Of a DNA stretch of 64,000 nt, positions 41,515 through 53,650 are shown piece by piece (position 1 is the stretch's first letter; every line of letters starts with the position of its first letter). Origin of the DNA: Mesostigma viride (lineage: Eukaryota > Streptophyta > Mesostigmatophyceae > Mesostigmatales > Mesostigmataceae); the NCBI GenBank assembly GCA_009746045.1, contig RPFO01000485.1, positions 48,780-112,779 on the forward strand, written 5' to 3'. The position numbers were made by a program, and so were the translations under genes. The notes under the pieces are model-generated. The model was given only the letters and a program-made list of their open reading frames with translations, did no database searches and was not told where the DNA came from.

Positions 41515-43248
41515 ATGGATCCAGTGGGTGGAGATATGTCGCCTATACCTACCAATAATAATAATAATAATAATAATACTAATAACAATAACAATAACAA
41601 TACTCGTGGTAACCGACGGGACTCCTTGGAAACGGTACACCATCTTACCCCTCAAGGTATTCTGCGTACCTCACCTCCTTCTCCTGTTGCTGGTGGTCGC
41701 CGTCGTCCCTCAATTACCCCACCTACCTATGAACAACGTATTTCACAAGTCAGATTTAGTGATGACCCTTCTTTTGCTGTGAACCAGGCCCCTGCCCCTT
41801 CTGCAACCTTGGCTCGCCCCTCCAGCAGGTCCTCACTCACTAACAATGTTTCTAGGCCTCCTTCCCACCCTGTGCCTTCAATGCCTGCCATTAACACGGG
41901 TCGTGCCTCTGCCCCTGTCGGCCCTTCTGGGCGCCCTAGTGCAGTTCCCTTTTACCCACCTGCTTCCTGGTCCTACCCTGAGACGGCCTATGAGGCTGCC
42001 CAGGTCCCTACCCGTGTGGCTGATTTAGAAGTTAATAATGATTTCAGTACCATGCCCCTGGATGATAGGAATTATGATCATTTTGCCTACTCCTCTCTTC
42101 GTGAGCAATACACTGTTCCCTTCTCCTATGGGCACCATCCCGAAACGGTGGCTCCCTCTAGACCCCTACCCAAGACTTTTCCTATCCCTTCCTTCTATCC
42201 CGCTTATGTAGCAGTGGAAGATAGTGGCCCTATGGGAAAAACTGATTCTTCTAATCCCCCTAAGCCTCCTGCTCTTCCCCTCTTTGCCAACCTTCCTAAG
42301 CTGGATGTCAAGTCTACCCCTCAACAGTTTTTCACCTTCATTATGTTGCTCACCCAGAACACAGAGTCCTGGCAGAACCACAATAGGTGGCGCCTCTCTG
42401 ATGCTGTACTAGTTCCTCATTATCTTACTACCTGCATTACTCCTGAGCTTGCTAACCTCATCCAGTGTGAGTCTCTTGCCTCTCATGCCTACCCAAACTC
42501 TGTAGCAGAATTGTTCAAGCGTTTAGAGAACCATTTAGTCCCTCCCGATGCAGATTGGCAGGATAGATTATCCTTTGGTACCTTGCAGCAGGGTACCAAG
42601 TCCTTCAAAGAATATATGAAAGAGTTTGATGCCCAGATGGTACGAATTAGGGATTTGTCGGGCGCAGAAGTACGTGCCCGCTTCCTTCAGGGCCTCAGTA
42701 GACCCTTATTACGTGAAGTCAAGCGCCAGTTCTCTGCCTACCGTTTTACTGATCTGCCCCTCAAGCATGTGCGCCAGCATCTCTTGCGTGTAGCAGATTT
42801 CTTCACCACCCTTCTCTTCCTACCCGTTCCCGTATTAATAATATTATCCTTACCCCTGAGGAGGAGAACTCCTATGTAGAAGAATTAGATATCTGTGTTA
42901 CTGACCTTTCAGCCCTTGATGTCTCTCATATCACATGCTATCATTGTAAGGAAGTAGGTCATCTTAAACGTGAGTGCCCCAAGTTCCTTTCGGGTGCTCC
43001 CCCTCATCCCGACGCTCGCCCTCCTCGTACCCCTCAGCGTGCTCCTATTCGTCCCACTTCAGGACGCATTCCTTCAGCTACCCCTAGTAGGCTGAATGCT
43101 GTGCAGACAGGATCCCCAGGGTTCCCCTATGATAATCAGGCTCCCGCACCCTCTTCAATCCCTCGTGACCCTCCAGCAGTGGCTTTTCCGCCAGGGTCTT
43201 CTTCGGGGTTAGTTCCTATGGATTTGGGGGGGAGGGGGAACAGTAGGC
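41515..43248 (+). pseudogene. gag: G2 GAG, frameshifted before the zinc knuckle
   Basis: ATG at 41515; same GAG as G1 (QFFTFIMLLTQNTESWQ, FKEYMKEFDAQMVRIRDL). One C is missing at about 42811 (CACCACCC versus CACCACCCC), so the frame ends at 42879 after 454 residues. The CCHC knuckle (CYHCKEVGHLKREC) lies out of frame downstream. The G-run at the gag end has seven Gs here against eight in G1. Confidence 0.88.
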
Positions 43249-43251
43249 CTG

Positions 43252-44040
43252 TCAGCCGGGGGTAACCTGGACAGGTCCTTAGATAGTACCCCAGATAATA
43301 ATTTTTGCTTGCCTGTTTTTATAACCTCTGTAGGAGCTGAATCATCCCTACCACTACGTGTGCGTCCTCTTATGTTCTTGAATGGTGGCTTAACCGTCCC
43401 TCATACTGTTGTAGACCCCTTCCTGCATGCTGATGAACTCTTGAATGTCTCTGTGTTAGTGGATAGCGGTGCGGCTAGCTCCTTTGTGAGCGAGGCCCTA
43501 GTAGTTAGGCGTTTAGGACTAGTCCCTACCCCTCACACAAAAACTGTCACTGTCCATTATGCTGACGGTCGCACCAGTCATTCCCCGGGTACGGTGTCCC
43601 TTCCCCTGGTCATACAAGGACGTACGGTCAACCTGACGGCCACTATAGGCCCTATCACTACAGCTGATGTATTACTAGGATTAGATTGGCACCAGGATAA
43701 TAAAATTACTATTAATTATGATACTATGGTCATTTGGTTTCCAGATAGTTCTTACTGGGTACCAGAACGTCATTATAGATTAGAAAATTTATCCTTGGTA
43801 GATATTACTCCTCCTATACCTGTTGATCCTCCTGTGAGACCTATACCTGAAGTATTAATGTCCAATGACGAATTGCGATCTGAACTAAAGGAATATGGAT
43901 ACCTATTATGTATGTTCCTTCAGTTAGAAGTACAAGAGATACCTATCCCTAATAATAGTGTGGATATAGATGTAAACACAGTGGATACAATAGGAGTGGG
44001 ATTTACTGAAAATGAAATAGTAAGATACAATTGGCTGTGA
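43252..44040 (+). pseudogene. pol: G2 pol, protease part
   Basis: Retropepsin with VLVDSGAASSFVSEALV and VLLGLDWHQ. An in-frame GTA duplication adds one Val at about 43502. A two-base AT insertion near 44029 (GATACAATTGG versus GATACATGG) ends the frame at 44040 and separates RT. Confidence 0.88.
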
Positions 44041-45875
44041 TAGATTCCTCAAAAGTATTTGAAGAAAAGACTCCTTCTTATCCTCCTCCTCGTTCTGTTT
44101 TACACCGTGTAGTTATCAAGGACGGTGCAGTTCCTACGCACTCTCCGATGTATAGAATGGGCCCTACCGAATTAAAGGAACTAAAACAGATTTTAGTATC
44201 ACTATTAGAAGCAGGATTGATAGAGCCTAGTAACTCCCCCTACTCCGCTGGTGTCTTGTTAGTTCCTAAGCCAAATGGCAAGTTTCGCCTAGTTACTGAT
44301 TATAGGAAGTTAAACGATATTACTGTGAAGTCTAAATACCCTCTACCTCGTATTGATGATATATTTAATAAGGTTAAAGGTTCTACCTGTTTCACAGTAC
44401 TAGATTGTGCGGATGGTTTTTGGCAACTACGTATAGCTCCTGAGGATTGCCACAAAACCGCCTTTGCAACTCCTTTTGGGCATTACCAGTTTAGAGTAGC
44501 GGCTATGGGACTCTGTAACTCTCCTGCCTCTTTCCAAATGTTAATGAATGAAGTGCTTAGACCTGTTATGGGAAATTCCCATCTCCCTCAAGTGTCCTCT
44601 GATTTAAAGGATCCTTCCTTCTCCTCTGTTTCTTTATCTGAGCATGACCGTTCTTGTGCTCAAGCTTACTTAGATGATATCCTTATTTATTCTCCTGATT
44701 TTGAAACGCACCTACGTGATTTGAAGAAAGTACTAGAAATCATGGCTGAAAATTCTTTATGGGCGCGCCGTGCTAAGGTTCGCTCTGGTAGAAGTGTCCC
44801 ATTCTTAGGGCACGTTCTGTCAGATGCCGGGGTTGCTACCGACCCTGACAAGACTAAGTCAATTCAGGAATGGCCTACCCCTACCGACGTTAAAGGTGTA
44901 CGTAGCTTTCTAGGAATTGCTTCTTACTATAGGCGTTTTATCCCGCGTTTCGCAACTATAGCAGCCCCTATTCATCATCTATTAAAGAAGGATATCCCCT
45001 TTGTTTGGAGTAGTGAATGTCAGTCGGCTTTTCAGTGTCTAAAATCCCTACTCCTCTCCCCTCCCGTACTCATCCTACCGGATACTACTAAACCCTTTGT
45101 TGTAGCTACAGATGCTAGCAAGGTAGCTATAGGGGGCGTCCTTCTCCAGGATCAGGGTCAGGGCTTACAGCCAATCGAGTATATCTCTAGGACAATGCTT
45201 CCTGCGGAGCGTAACTATCCCGTACACCAGCAGGAACTATTAGCTGTGGTGTATTGTTGCCACGCGTGGCAGCACTTTCTTAAAGGAGCCCAATTTGATG
45301 TTTGTCTGAATGAACCCTGTGAGATTGATCCTTATAGATTGGTTATCCAGACAGATCACCGTCCTCTTACCCATCTTCTCTCACAACCCAACCTTACCCC
45401 TCGTCAAGCGCGCTGGATGGAGTTTTTAGCACAGTTTTCCCCCTTTAAACTTCAGTGTGTTAAGGGTGTAGACAACATAGTACCAGATGCACTCTCCCGT
45501 CGTGCAGACTACTCCTTTTTCGAGGACCTTGATGTTCTCAATACTACTCTAGTTCCTACTACTATGGGTGTAACCCCGTATGGTGAACTACCTGAGGATG
45601 AATCCTATGCCTACCTCTTTCATACAGCTGTTCGCATGCCTGATCTCCTTTCTCACGTAGGACTCTCTCTCCCGTGTGAGGCCCTTCCTGTGGCCTCGGT
45701 GGGGGGGGAGGGGAAAAATAAAATTTCTGTACCGCTTAGCCATGTAGCAACTAGGTCAGGAAAGTCTTATGAAAACATAGTCCCTCTAGGACCTCCCCTT
45801 CTCTTTGGCAAGGCGGTAGGAGATCTCTTTAAACCTGTTCTGGATACTGACCTCTGTAGCGATGCCTACCTCTGA
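44031..45875 (+). pseudogene. pol: G2 pol, reverse transcriptase and RNase H
   Basis: 614 residues with complete RT: YRKLNDITVKSKYPLP, FTVLDCADGFWQLRIA, LCNSPASFQMLMNEV (intact here, the site hit in G1) and AYLDDILIYS. RNase H has ATDASKVAIGGVL, HQQELLAVVY and QTDHRPLTHLL. A four-base insertion near 45848 (GATACTGACCTC versus GATACCTC) ends it and throws integrase out of frame. The catalytic residues are all present. Confidence 0.92.
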
Positions 45876-47388
45876 TCTTGAACGACTTATTAGTAGATTT
45901 ACGGCCACTGAGCCGGAAGCATTAGCTGCCATTGCTGCCCATCCCCAACAATTAGGCAAGCACCCTTGTAAATTTGTAGGTGGATTTTTATATGTGCAGT
46001 TAGCAGACTCTCCCCCTCAATGGCGCCTGTATGTCCCTCCTATCTGTCGCTCCTCCTTGCTCTTTGAGTTGCATGACTTAGCTGCTCATCAGGGTGGTAA
46101 ACGGGTACGGGACCTAGTAGCCCGCTCTTACTACTGGCCTTCCCTTTTAAAGGATGTGGATGAGTATGTTAGAACCTGTCAATCTTGCCAGGAGATGAAA
46201 CCCAACAATGTAGGACAGATAGCAGAGCCTAGGACCTTACCTGATCCCATCATGCCGTGGGACTCCATTATGATGGATTTTGTAGGACCTTTTAGGAAGA
46301 ATGATAGAGGTAACGCCCAGATCCTTGTTTTTGTAGATCGTTTTACTCGTATGTGTCATCTCGTGCCGTGTCCCTTAGAACTCACCGCACGCGATTGCGC
46401 ACGCCTATACCTTAATAACGTATATAGATATCATGGTTTGAGTAGGCAGTTTATTAGTGATAAAGATAAGTTATTTACTTCTGATTTCTGGCAGCAGTTC
46501 TTCGCTGCTATCGGTACCAAGGTCACCTTCGGTACTGCCTACCACTCCTCCTCGTCTCATTTAGTAGAACGTTTGAATAGGGTAGTGGAAGAAGCTCTGC
46601 GGCACTATGTGAATGGCTCTGGGAGTGATTGGGAGGATTATCTATGTCTGGTAGAGTTTTCCCTTAACAACTGCCCTCAGGCTGCGCATGGTTATACACC
46701 CTTCTTCCTAGATACTGGTAGACAACCTCTTACCCCTACCTCTCTCTTAGCTAGTCCTTTAAGGGATAAGGATGATGTGTCCCGGGATACTGTAGAAGGT
46801 GTGCAGGCGTTATTAGATAAGATGAAGAATGCACACGACAACGCTATTGCAGGGTACCATAGTGCGCAGGCCAAGTACCTTGCTAGGTTGCGTGCCTCAT
46901 TAGATAGGAGAGCACCTGAGATAGAAATAGGAGATTTAGTCTTAGTAGAAGGCCCCCGTGTTGGCCGATTCGCTCATAAGTTCGAAGCTGAACTGAAAGT
47001 GAAACTTAGGCCCGCCTTCCTAGGACCCTTCCGTGTGTTGTCTAGAGTAGGTAATTTCCTGTATGAGATAGATATTCCTACCTCTTGGCAGACCCACTCG
47101 CGCACCTTTCATAGAAGCCAGCTTAAGCTCTATCATCAGAGCACGTTCGCTGGTAGAGAATTAGCCCCTGCCCCTTTAGAGCATAATCCTGATACTGGCG
47201 AGGTAGAGGACGAGGTAGAGGGTATCGTGGCCCATAGAGATATCAAAAAGGGCCGCGGTACCCAGCGCCAGTATAAGGTGAAGTGGATGTATGCTCGTAG
47301 TGAGGTAGATAAGGTCTGGTATACGGAAAGTGAGCTAGATGGGTGTAGTCGCCTGCTGCAGGAGTATAAAACCCTGCACAAGCTCTAG
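45862..47388 (+). CDS. pol: G2 integrase with chromodomain
   Basis: 508 open codons from MPTSDLERL. HHCC finger (HDLAAHQGGKR, CQSCQEMK), DDE core (MMDFVGPF, FISDKDKLFTSDFW, HLVERLNRVVEEAL), GPF/Y-like region and C-terminal chromodomain (VEGIVAHRDIKKGRG, QYKVKWMYARSEVDKVWY). The integrase is complete but is cut off from RT by the upstream 4-bp insertion, so it could only be made by frameshifting or internal initiation. It is the best integrase copy in the window. Confidence 0.9.
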   Translation: MPTSDLERLISRFTATEPEALAAIAAHPQQLGKHPCKFVGGFLYVQLADSPPQWRLYVPPICRSSLLFELHDLAAHQGGKRVRDLVARSYYWPSLLKDVDEYVRTCQSCQEMKPNNVGQIAEPRTLPDPIMPWDSIMMDFVGPFRKNDRGNAQILVFVDRFTRMCHLVPCPLELTARDCARLYLNNVYRYHGLSRQFISDKDKLFTSDFWQQFFAAIGTKVTFGTAYHSSSSHLVERLNRVVEEALRHYVNGSGSDWEDYLCLVEFSLNNCPQAAHGYTPFFLDTGRQPLTPTSLLASPLRDKDDVSRDTVEGVQALLDKMKNAHDNAIAGYHSAQAKYLARLRASLDRRAPEIEIGDLVLVEGPRVGRFAHKFEAELKVKLRPAFLGPFRVLSRVGNFLYEIDIPTSWQTHSRTFHRSQLKLYHQSTFAGRELAPAPLEHNPDTGEVEDEVEGIVAHRDIKKGRGTQRQYKVKWMYARSEVDKVWYTESELDGCSRLLQEYKTLHKL

Positions 47389-47463
47389 TGTCAGACCTTC
47401 TCCTCTCTTACGTTACGTCTGCTGTCGACGGGTGGTTGGTTGTCCCCTCCCTCCGCAGCCGTC

Positions 47464-49774
47464 ATGTCGGAGCCTACCCCTCAGATGGAGTCCCTGCCGC
47501 CTACCCCTGATCCGGAGCTATATTATGAGGTCCTTCCGGGCCGGTGGGTCTCCAGGTCCAGCTTCCCGGGTGGCCCAATCCATCCTGCCCTTCAGGCAAG
47601 TCACGCTGCTTTGGTCCGGGCCGCCCTCTTCGGGGTCTCCTGGTTTGGGCCAGACCCCCATGAACCGCAGCAGTTGGTCGTTCATGGTTTCGACGACGCG
47701 GGACACTGTCTCCTTGAGTGTGGGTCCCGCTGCCCTGCCTTGGGGCAGATAGATGCCATCCTTCAGTGTCCTAGGGTTTTCTCATACCTGTCTACCCCTG
47801 TGGGCCGCTCTTGCCTCCGGGATGTTTTCCCTTGGCTTCCGGCCGAGGGCGATGCTGAGTTAGATGATCACCCTTGTGACCTTCTGCGGGCGGTCGAGTT
47901 CATGGAGATTGCGGATCAGTCGGCACATGGAGATCCTTCCCCTGTGGATGCACCGGTAGAGTCGCAGTACACGCCGGAGTATTCGGCCTCAGTCGCAGCT
48001 TCCTCCTCCTCCAGGTCGGCGCCTTCTCCTGTTCCGTCCTCTCCGCGGTCGACCAGGTGCGTGTCGGTGGAGCCGACGCCTACCCCTCCGGGTGTGGATC
48101 GAGAGCCTGACCCCCTTGCGGCTACGGTGTCTGCAATGCAGGCCCAGATCCAGTCCTTAGCCTCGGCATTCGGGGCCTTCATGGCGTCTCAGTCGCCTGC
48201 TTTAGTTGCGCCTGGTGCGGCGTCTGTTGCTGCTGCGCCACCTACCCCTTCTGTTGCCTCGGCGACTACGGCTTCGCCTGCGCCCCCGCGCGCGCCCGCG
48301 GTCGCTGTGGTTCCGTCGGCTGTCGCGACTCCTGCTGCCTCTGCGCCTGTGACCGCTGTACCTACGCCTGCGCGCGAGTCTCCTGCCCCTGCGATCGCGC
48401 CCGCCGTCGCTGCTTCCGAGCCTCCACAAGCTCAGTCGCAGCCGTCGCGGGGCTTCTTTGGCGATACTAGCGGGCTTCCCAGGCTTTGGGAGGGTGGTCC
48501 CCCGCAGAGGATTCCGGTGCCTGACTGGAGCTTGGATGGTAACCAATCTTATGCCGGACTGCCTGTTCCTACGGGCCCTATTTTCAACATGTGGCCTGGG
48601 GGTGCGCCGGCAACAGAGACCGGCGCGCCTGCTGCGGTGGCGGGTCCGTCGCGGCCCTCTGTGGCCTCGGGTCCGGCGCGACCTCCTGTTGTACCAGTGC
48701 CACCTGCGTCGGTGTCGGCTCCCGCCCCTGCTTCGGCCCCTGCCCCTTCGGCCTCGCGGTCTTTGGCTGCGGTTGTTCAGTCCACTGGTCAGGACCCTCG
48801 CGTCACCCGCGCGGCCGATTCCCTCCGGGAGTAACTTGTCCCAGGGTGATCGGGACAGGGCCCCTTCCGTGGTGCATGCGACGCCGGAGTCGCGCGACAC
48901 GTCCGTGCCTGGGTGTGGTATGTCTGCACTCGCCTGCCGTCAGTGTGACCTGCCGCGCGCCTCCGCCGAGGTGGCCATCACGCCCATGTCCTACGGGTTC
49001 TCCCAGGTGTGTCGGGCGCCGCGGGATCGTGGCCTACCTGTCGAGACTGATCGGCCCCCTTTCGACATGGTTATTTTAGCTGATCCTGTGTTCCAGGGTG
49101 AGATCCTGGTTCGGCGCGTTCTGTACCGCTGGGCTAGGCGTCACAACAACTTGGACACCTACGGTGGGTTCCAGTGGGCTTACCCTCCGCCTCTGGGCAT
49201 TATGGCTTCGGATGCCCTTACGGTAGAGTTTCCTGCGGTACCGGGTGCCACGTATAGCACTGTTCTCCAGCCCATCTTAGAGTGGGATGCCCGTCGTCCA
49301 GCGCCCATCCCGGGCCAGGGGCTAGACTCCCGTGGCCACCCTCCTCCTCGGGCCAGCGACTACCTAGAGACATTCGGGTCGCGACAGTGTGCTCGTCGGT
49401 GGCGCTCCCGAGAGGTTCGGCACATCCGGATGTGGCCGTCTAACGTGGAGCCTCTGGTAGATCTGTTCTTCCCGACGGGTTTGCGCCCTCGGATCCGGTA
49501 CCACCGCCTACTCCTGCGGGCCCTCTGTTTGATTGCAGTAGAGCCTTTCCTTCGCCTTTTTGCCTGTGGTTTCCTGGACTGGGCCCGTGGCCAGGTCGTT
49601 CTTACGCAGCACAGGTATTACTGGGCCTTTCTGGGCCTTTTTCCTGACGGCGTGTGGGCCGATGTTTTCCTCACTGTAGATAGGCATGACAATGCCGAGG
49701 ATGTGGCCCACTACCAGGCCTATCTGGAGGTCCTGCTGGCCTCTCGTGGCACTTATCAGACGGATGGCCACTAG
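47464..49774 (+). pseudogene. G2 accessory ORF after pol, frameshifted, function unknown
   Basis: Counterpart of the G1 gene at 31350. ATG at 47464. A four-base TAAC insertion near 48833 (GAGTAACTTGTCC versus GAGTTGTCC) stops part 1 at 48834. Part 2 then continues in the next frame to 49774, with DRDRAPSVVHATPESRDT showing that the two halves were once one protein. Conserved islands: GFDDAGHCLLECGSRC, RVFSYLSTPVGRSCLRDVF, FDMVILADPVFQGEILVRR, RIRYHRLLLRALCLIAVEPF. The central Ala/Pro-rich region varies in length and sequence while the ends are kept, as expected if the ends fold and are selected. Function unknown. Confidence 0.6.
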
Positions 49775-50146
49775 ATAGAGGGCCTTAGGCCCGACCTGGG
49801 GGTGTTGTCCCTCCGGTATATAGAGTCGCCCTCCTACTCTGGCCAGTTGGTTGGCTGTTCTTGGTCCTTAGTGCTGATGTGTTTACTCTGTGTGTCCTGC
49901 CCAGTGCCGCCCCCCCGGCCAGGACTCCGTTCCAGGCAGTTAGGGGAACCTCCCACCAGGCTTGGTGCTGGCTAACCCTACACCACCCGGCGTGGTGGTG
50001 GAGACCGTGTGAACTATTGGTGCTTTGTATCTGGGATGGTCTATCGATTGTGTTGGTGTGTGCTGGGTGCATTAGGTTCATCCTACCCCTTTTGTTTCCT
50101 TCTCTCTGCGTAGGGAGAGGGCTCCCTACCTTTTGTGGGGGGGAGG

Positions 50147-50718
50147 TGTTACGTCGCGTAACAATTCGTTGTAGTTACGGACGTAAATTAGGTCCTTGGC
50201 CTCGGTTGTTCCTAGGTTCACGTGTAGTTCTAGCCAGGGCATGATTGTCCTCGTAACAGTACTGTGGTATATTGGGTGCCTTTGGGCGCCGCGCCGCGTA
50301 CTTTATTAGTGGTCCTTATCCTTCGGTAGAATGTAGTGGACCGGCGTGCATCTGTGCACCTGCCTGTGTTTCTGTGTTTCTGCAGGCGAGGGCCAGGTCG
50401 GCCCGAGTCTGTTGGACCGTTGGTGACCATTTATGCACGTTCCACTCCTTGTGTGGTCACTCGGCGTGTGTTAAATGAATTAACACATATTAGCTTGGGT
50501 CACGGCAGTTTAGTTGTGTTTCCTTCCTCTTTTCCTGGAGTAAACGGGTTTGATTAAATGGCCTATGGCATATTACAGTAGTACATATGTAAATGCATTG
50601 AGATCTGGCTTGTCTCGTTCGTCTTTCGCTAGGGGTGTAAATAGAAGCGGCCTCACTAGTCTAGGTAGTATCAGGACAGGTAGAGGTAGAGGTGGTGGCC
50701 GAGGCTTGCGGCGTAACA
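50147..50718 (+). repeat. G2 3' LTR (572 bp)
   Basis: Same as 39928-40499 by eye; preceded by a G-rich polypurine tract. Confidence 0.95.
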
Positions 50719-50908
50719 GTTGTCTCCTTGATAATCCTCAGTCATTGATTATTAGGCACGCCAGTGCGTCACATGGGCCGGTGCCAACAAAGGAACCTCC
50801 AACCCCCATACATTACAAGGAGGGAGCGGGCGCCCCTGACTAGCATGCACTAGCCTAGACCTCTCATGCTGCCATGAGTGGGCAGGCCACAGAGCGCTCT
50901 CGCCGCAT

Positions 50909-51976
50909 TAAAAAAAATTAAATTAAATTAAATTAAATTAAATTATAACATGCCTCCGTGGGGAGGTCATGTAGCACATATTTCATGATGGATGGGGTGG
51001 AGGAAGCCGCGTGATCGAACTATCCTAACTCTATCTAGAAAAGCCTAACTACACTACTCATCAAAACGCCTCCTCCGCTTGGGGGGAGGTGGCTTGCCCA
51101 CAGGGTCGGGCGTGTGCGCCTTGACAATCTTCTTCCACCGCGTCTTGTCCTGCATGGCAGTCCAAAGACGGGAGAGGGAGTGGATGCGGTGCTCAAACTG
51201 GGCTGGGACCACTAGGTCGTCCAGCAACATCTGAACGTAGTTGGTGACAGGTTTCCCTACCCTTTTGGGAATGTCCGCGGGGCCAGGCCAGGTCAGAATG
51301 TGCCGCCCTGGCTGTCCAAGCCGCTGGGGGCCGGCCAGACCAAGGGTGGTGTCGACCTGGCTGGTGCGGGCAAGGTGTCCTACAAATGCTATCCTACGCT
51401 GCCTAATCTCGTCCGAAACACGAGGCATGCCATGATACAAAGACTCTGATGACGGACGCTCGGAAAAACCTATACGTGCCGGAGCATCCTATAAACGGTG
51501 CCGTCGAGCCGAGCTGCCAGTTTGGGTGGGAGGGTCCACGCCTCGGCGCCATACGTGAGCACCGTGAGGACGAGGACCTTGAAGAGCATGCGCTTGCGGT
51601 GCCCGTCCAGGCCCTTCGAGCGCCAGTAAGCCGGTGTGAGCGAACGGAGCTTGGCCCAGGCAAGGCCGATGCGGGTGTCCACATCGTCGGCGGTGTCAGG
51701 AAGCCAGCTCCCCAACAGCTTGAAGCGGTCGCGGAGCGGGACCTCCGTCCCGTCGAGCAGGCGCGGCAGCGGTGGTTTACTGGATGCCCCTATCACCATC
51801 GCCTCAGTTTTGACACTAATCTCCAGCCCCACCGCCCGCGCCTCCAGGCCCAGGCAGTCCAGCCAGGTCTGAATGTGCGCGGGGCTCTCGATGAGGGTGG
51901 TATCATCCGCATAAATCAGGTCGGCAAGGCGGTAACCAGGTCTAACCCCGCCATGTTCTTTCACGTTAAGGATGTG
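50909..51976 (-). mobile_element. 5'-truncated LINE with RT end
   Basis: TCTCGCCGCAT flanks it (50898-50908 and 51977-51987). The 3' end is the stem-loop CCTCCGTGGGGAGG with an (ATTAA)n tail at 50909-50945. It contains the last part of an RT gene. A shorter copy of the same family lies at 52598-52864 in the opposite orientation. Confidence 0.9.
51057..51976 (-). pseudogene. LINE reverse transcriptase, C-terminal third
   Basis: Non-LTR RT palm with the YADD box (RLADLIYADDTTLI), followed by LGLEARAVGLEISVKTEAMV, FKLLGSWLPDTADDVDTRIG and the thumb region VLTVLTYGAEAWTLPPKLA. A frameshift near 51440-51470 separates the C-terminal part (RQRRIAFVGHLARTSQ, IPKRVGKPVTNYVQMLLDDL, DKTRWKKIVKAHTPDPVG). 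The order after the RT resembles RTE/Jockey-like LINEs without an RNase H. The N-terminal endonuclease and fingers are lost by 5' truncation. Confidence 0.85.
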
Positions 51977-52047
51977 TCTCGCCGCATCATTAAGTAATTA
52001 ATTGACTAATAAATATTCAGTTGGGCCCGACCCGCACGAAATACATG

Positions 52048-52087
52048 CGATTCTCCCGATTTCTGGCATGCGCTGGTTGTCTCCTTG
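52048..52087 (+). mobile_element. 40-nt retroposon-like micro-insertion
   Basis: CGATTCTCCCGATTTCTGGC through CTGGTTGTCTCCTTG, flanked by ACATG at 52043-52047 and 52088-52092. The short TSD makes this one less certain than the others. Confidence 0.55.
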
Positions 52088-52224
52088 ACATGAAATCACG
52101 GCATACATCATAATAACGTATTAAGTGCATGGTTGGTATTAAGTGCATGGTTGGGGCATGATGCAGACGATATTTGTAACTTTAATTGGTGTAATTATTT
52201 TCTAATGAGATTAGCATATAGTAG

Positions 52225-52239
52225 CTGGTTGTCTCCTTG
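52225..52239 (+). mobile_element. 15-nt micro-insertion
   Basis: Only CTGGTTGTCTCCTTG, the shared 3' end, flanked by ATAGTAG on both sides (52218-52224 and 52240-52246). Confidence 0.6.
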
Positions 52240-52597
52240 ATAGTAGTCCGTGGCATGCCCATGCACATAACATCCCCTTTGGTTTGCACATTAGCAATGA
52301 GGATTTGTACGCTGATTTGCCCTATGTCTCCCACATTATTAGGCACAGGCGCCTGGGCCTAGCCGGGCACCGGCCTGGCCCGCACAGATCAGGTAGACAC
52401 ATCAGATAGACTATAGCTGGCACCAAGCCCGCCCAGCCTGGGCGATATGTCCTCACCTGACGTGCCCCAAGCTGCGCGCGGCAGGGCCGCCACCCGTGGA
52501 CTTTTCGTGATAGACTCGGCATGGGCATGTGCTACACTAGACGTGACGGGCTCACACCCGGGCAGCCTCCTGGTTTGTCTGTAATATGGAGGCAGAT

Positions 52598-52864
52598 ATG
52601 GGGATACTCTCTCTCCCGTCTTTGGACTGCCATGCAGGACAAGACGCGGTGGAGGAAGATTGTCAAGGCGCGCACGCCCGACCCTGTGGGCAAGCCCCCT
52701 CCCCCAAGCGGAGGAGGCGTTTTGATGAGTAGTGTAGTTAGGATTTTCTAGATAGCTTAGAGTTAGGATAGTTCGATCACGCGGCTTCCTCCACCCCATC
52801 CCTCATGGAATATGTGCTACATGATCTCCCCACGGCGGCATGTTATAATTTAATTTAATTTTTA
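52598..52864 (+). mobile_element. LINE 3'-end copy with 12-bp TSD
   Basis: ATGGAGGCAGAT flanks it (52586-52597 and 52865-52876). The body matches the 3' end of the LINE at 50909-51976 (coding tail DKTRWRKIVKARTPDPVG, then the stem-loop CTCCCCACGGCGG and an AATTT tail). Confidence 0.9.
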
Positions 52865-52876
52865 ATGGAGGCAGAT

Positions 52877-53515
52877 GGTACGCAAGGATAGATGGCAAGT
52901 AGTGATGAAGGAGACCACCCCCAAGTCTTGGGGGCTCCGCGTGTGACCGCGTATGGCGTTCATAGCGATTCGGGCCGCGGTGCTCACAACCCTGTAACTA
53001 GGACGTAGATAGCTAATTCCACCGGCCATCCATTCCATCCCATATGTTCCCCTCCCACTGAGGACTTATCCTCACGTGACGCAGTCACGTGTCTATTAAT
53101 TAATTAAGTAATTCATTAATTAATTCATTAATTAATGACACGCAAGTACGTACGTGGAAGACCTTGAAGTAGACTTGTCCCACTTAATTTTGAGTGATCT
53201 TGACAACTATTACTTGATAATGGATATTCATTAACGGCTCACGATTTTGTTAAAATAGGTTCATTGTAAAGTCCATCACTATAGATACAACCAGCGGAAG
53301 AATTCGGACCATGGTAGCTCAAACCTGCCGTTATCTTGTCCACAATTCTAGAGTCGTTGAGGAATATGGAAGTGAGTGTCCACTCTATGTTGTACATACG
53401 AGCATACAGCCCTATTCAGGGTACATCCCAGTTGGCATCATCAAATACCATACCATGTAAACTTGTGCCCCAAAATGCAAATGACCCAAAGGTCGCTAAA
53501 ACAAAATTGCGGCAT
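52877..53515. other. No supported gene
   Basis: AT-rich, with TTAATTAA-type repeats at 53090-53140. No coding frame or element end recognised. Confidence 0.4.
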
Positions 53516-53650
53516 TTATAAACCGGAGTAGGCAGGCACGGCCTTACCATCCGGCAAGTGCAGGCTCATCTCAGGATTCTTTGCACATGCCGAGCTGGAA
53601 AAAAAAAACGGACCTGGGTTTCTTTTTGACAGCTTATCATTAATCTTTAC

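Larger units (their letters stand above)
39928..50718 (+). mobile_element. Ty3/gypsy chromovirus G2
   Basis: A 10.8-kb relative of G1 with 572-bp LTRs (39928-40499 and 50147-50718) and TSD GTTGT (39923-39927 and 50719-50723). Same gene order and primer site. Coding differences from G1 are mostly silent, but five or more small indels break gag, pol and the accessory ORF. RT is not interrupted by the palindromic insert. Confidence 0.95.
51988..52585. other. Intergenic with three micro-insertion tails
   Basis: No gene. Contains the 40-nt and 15-nt micro-insertions listed separately, and a direct repeat of TATTAAGTGCATGGTTGG at 52128-52165. Confidence 0.5.

Noticed and set aside
48202-48900. Arg/Ser/Gly-rich minus-strand frames opposite the accessory ORF
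   Set aside because: Shadow of the GC-rich Ala/Pro-coding strand.
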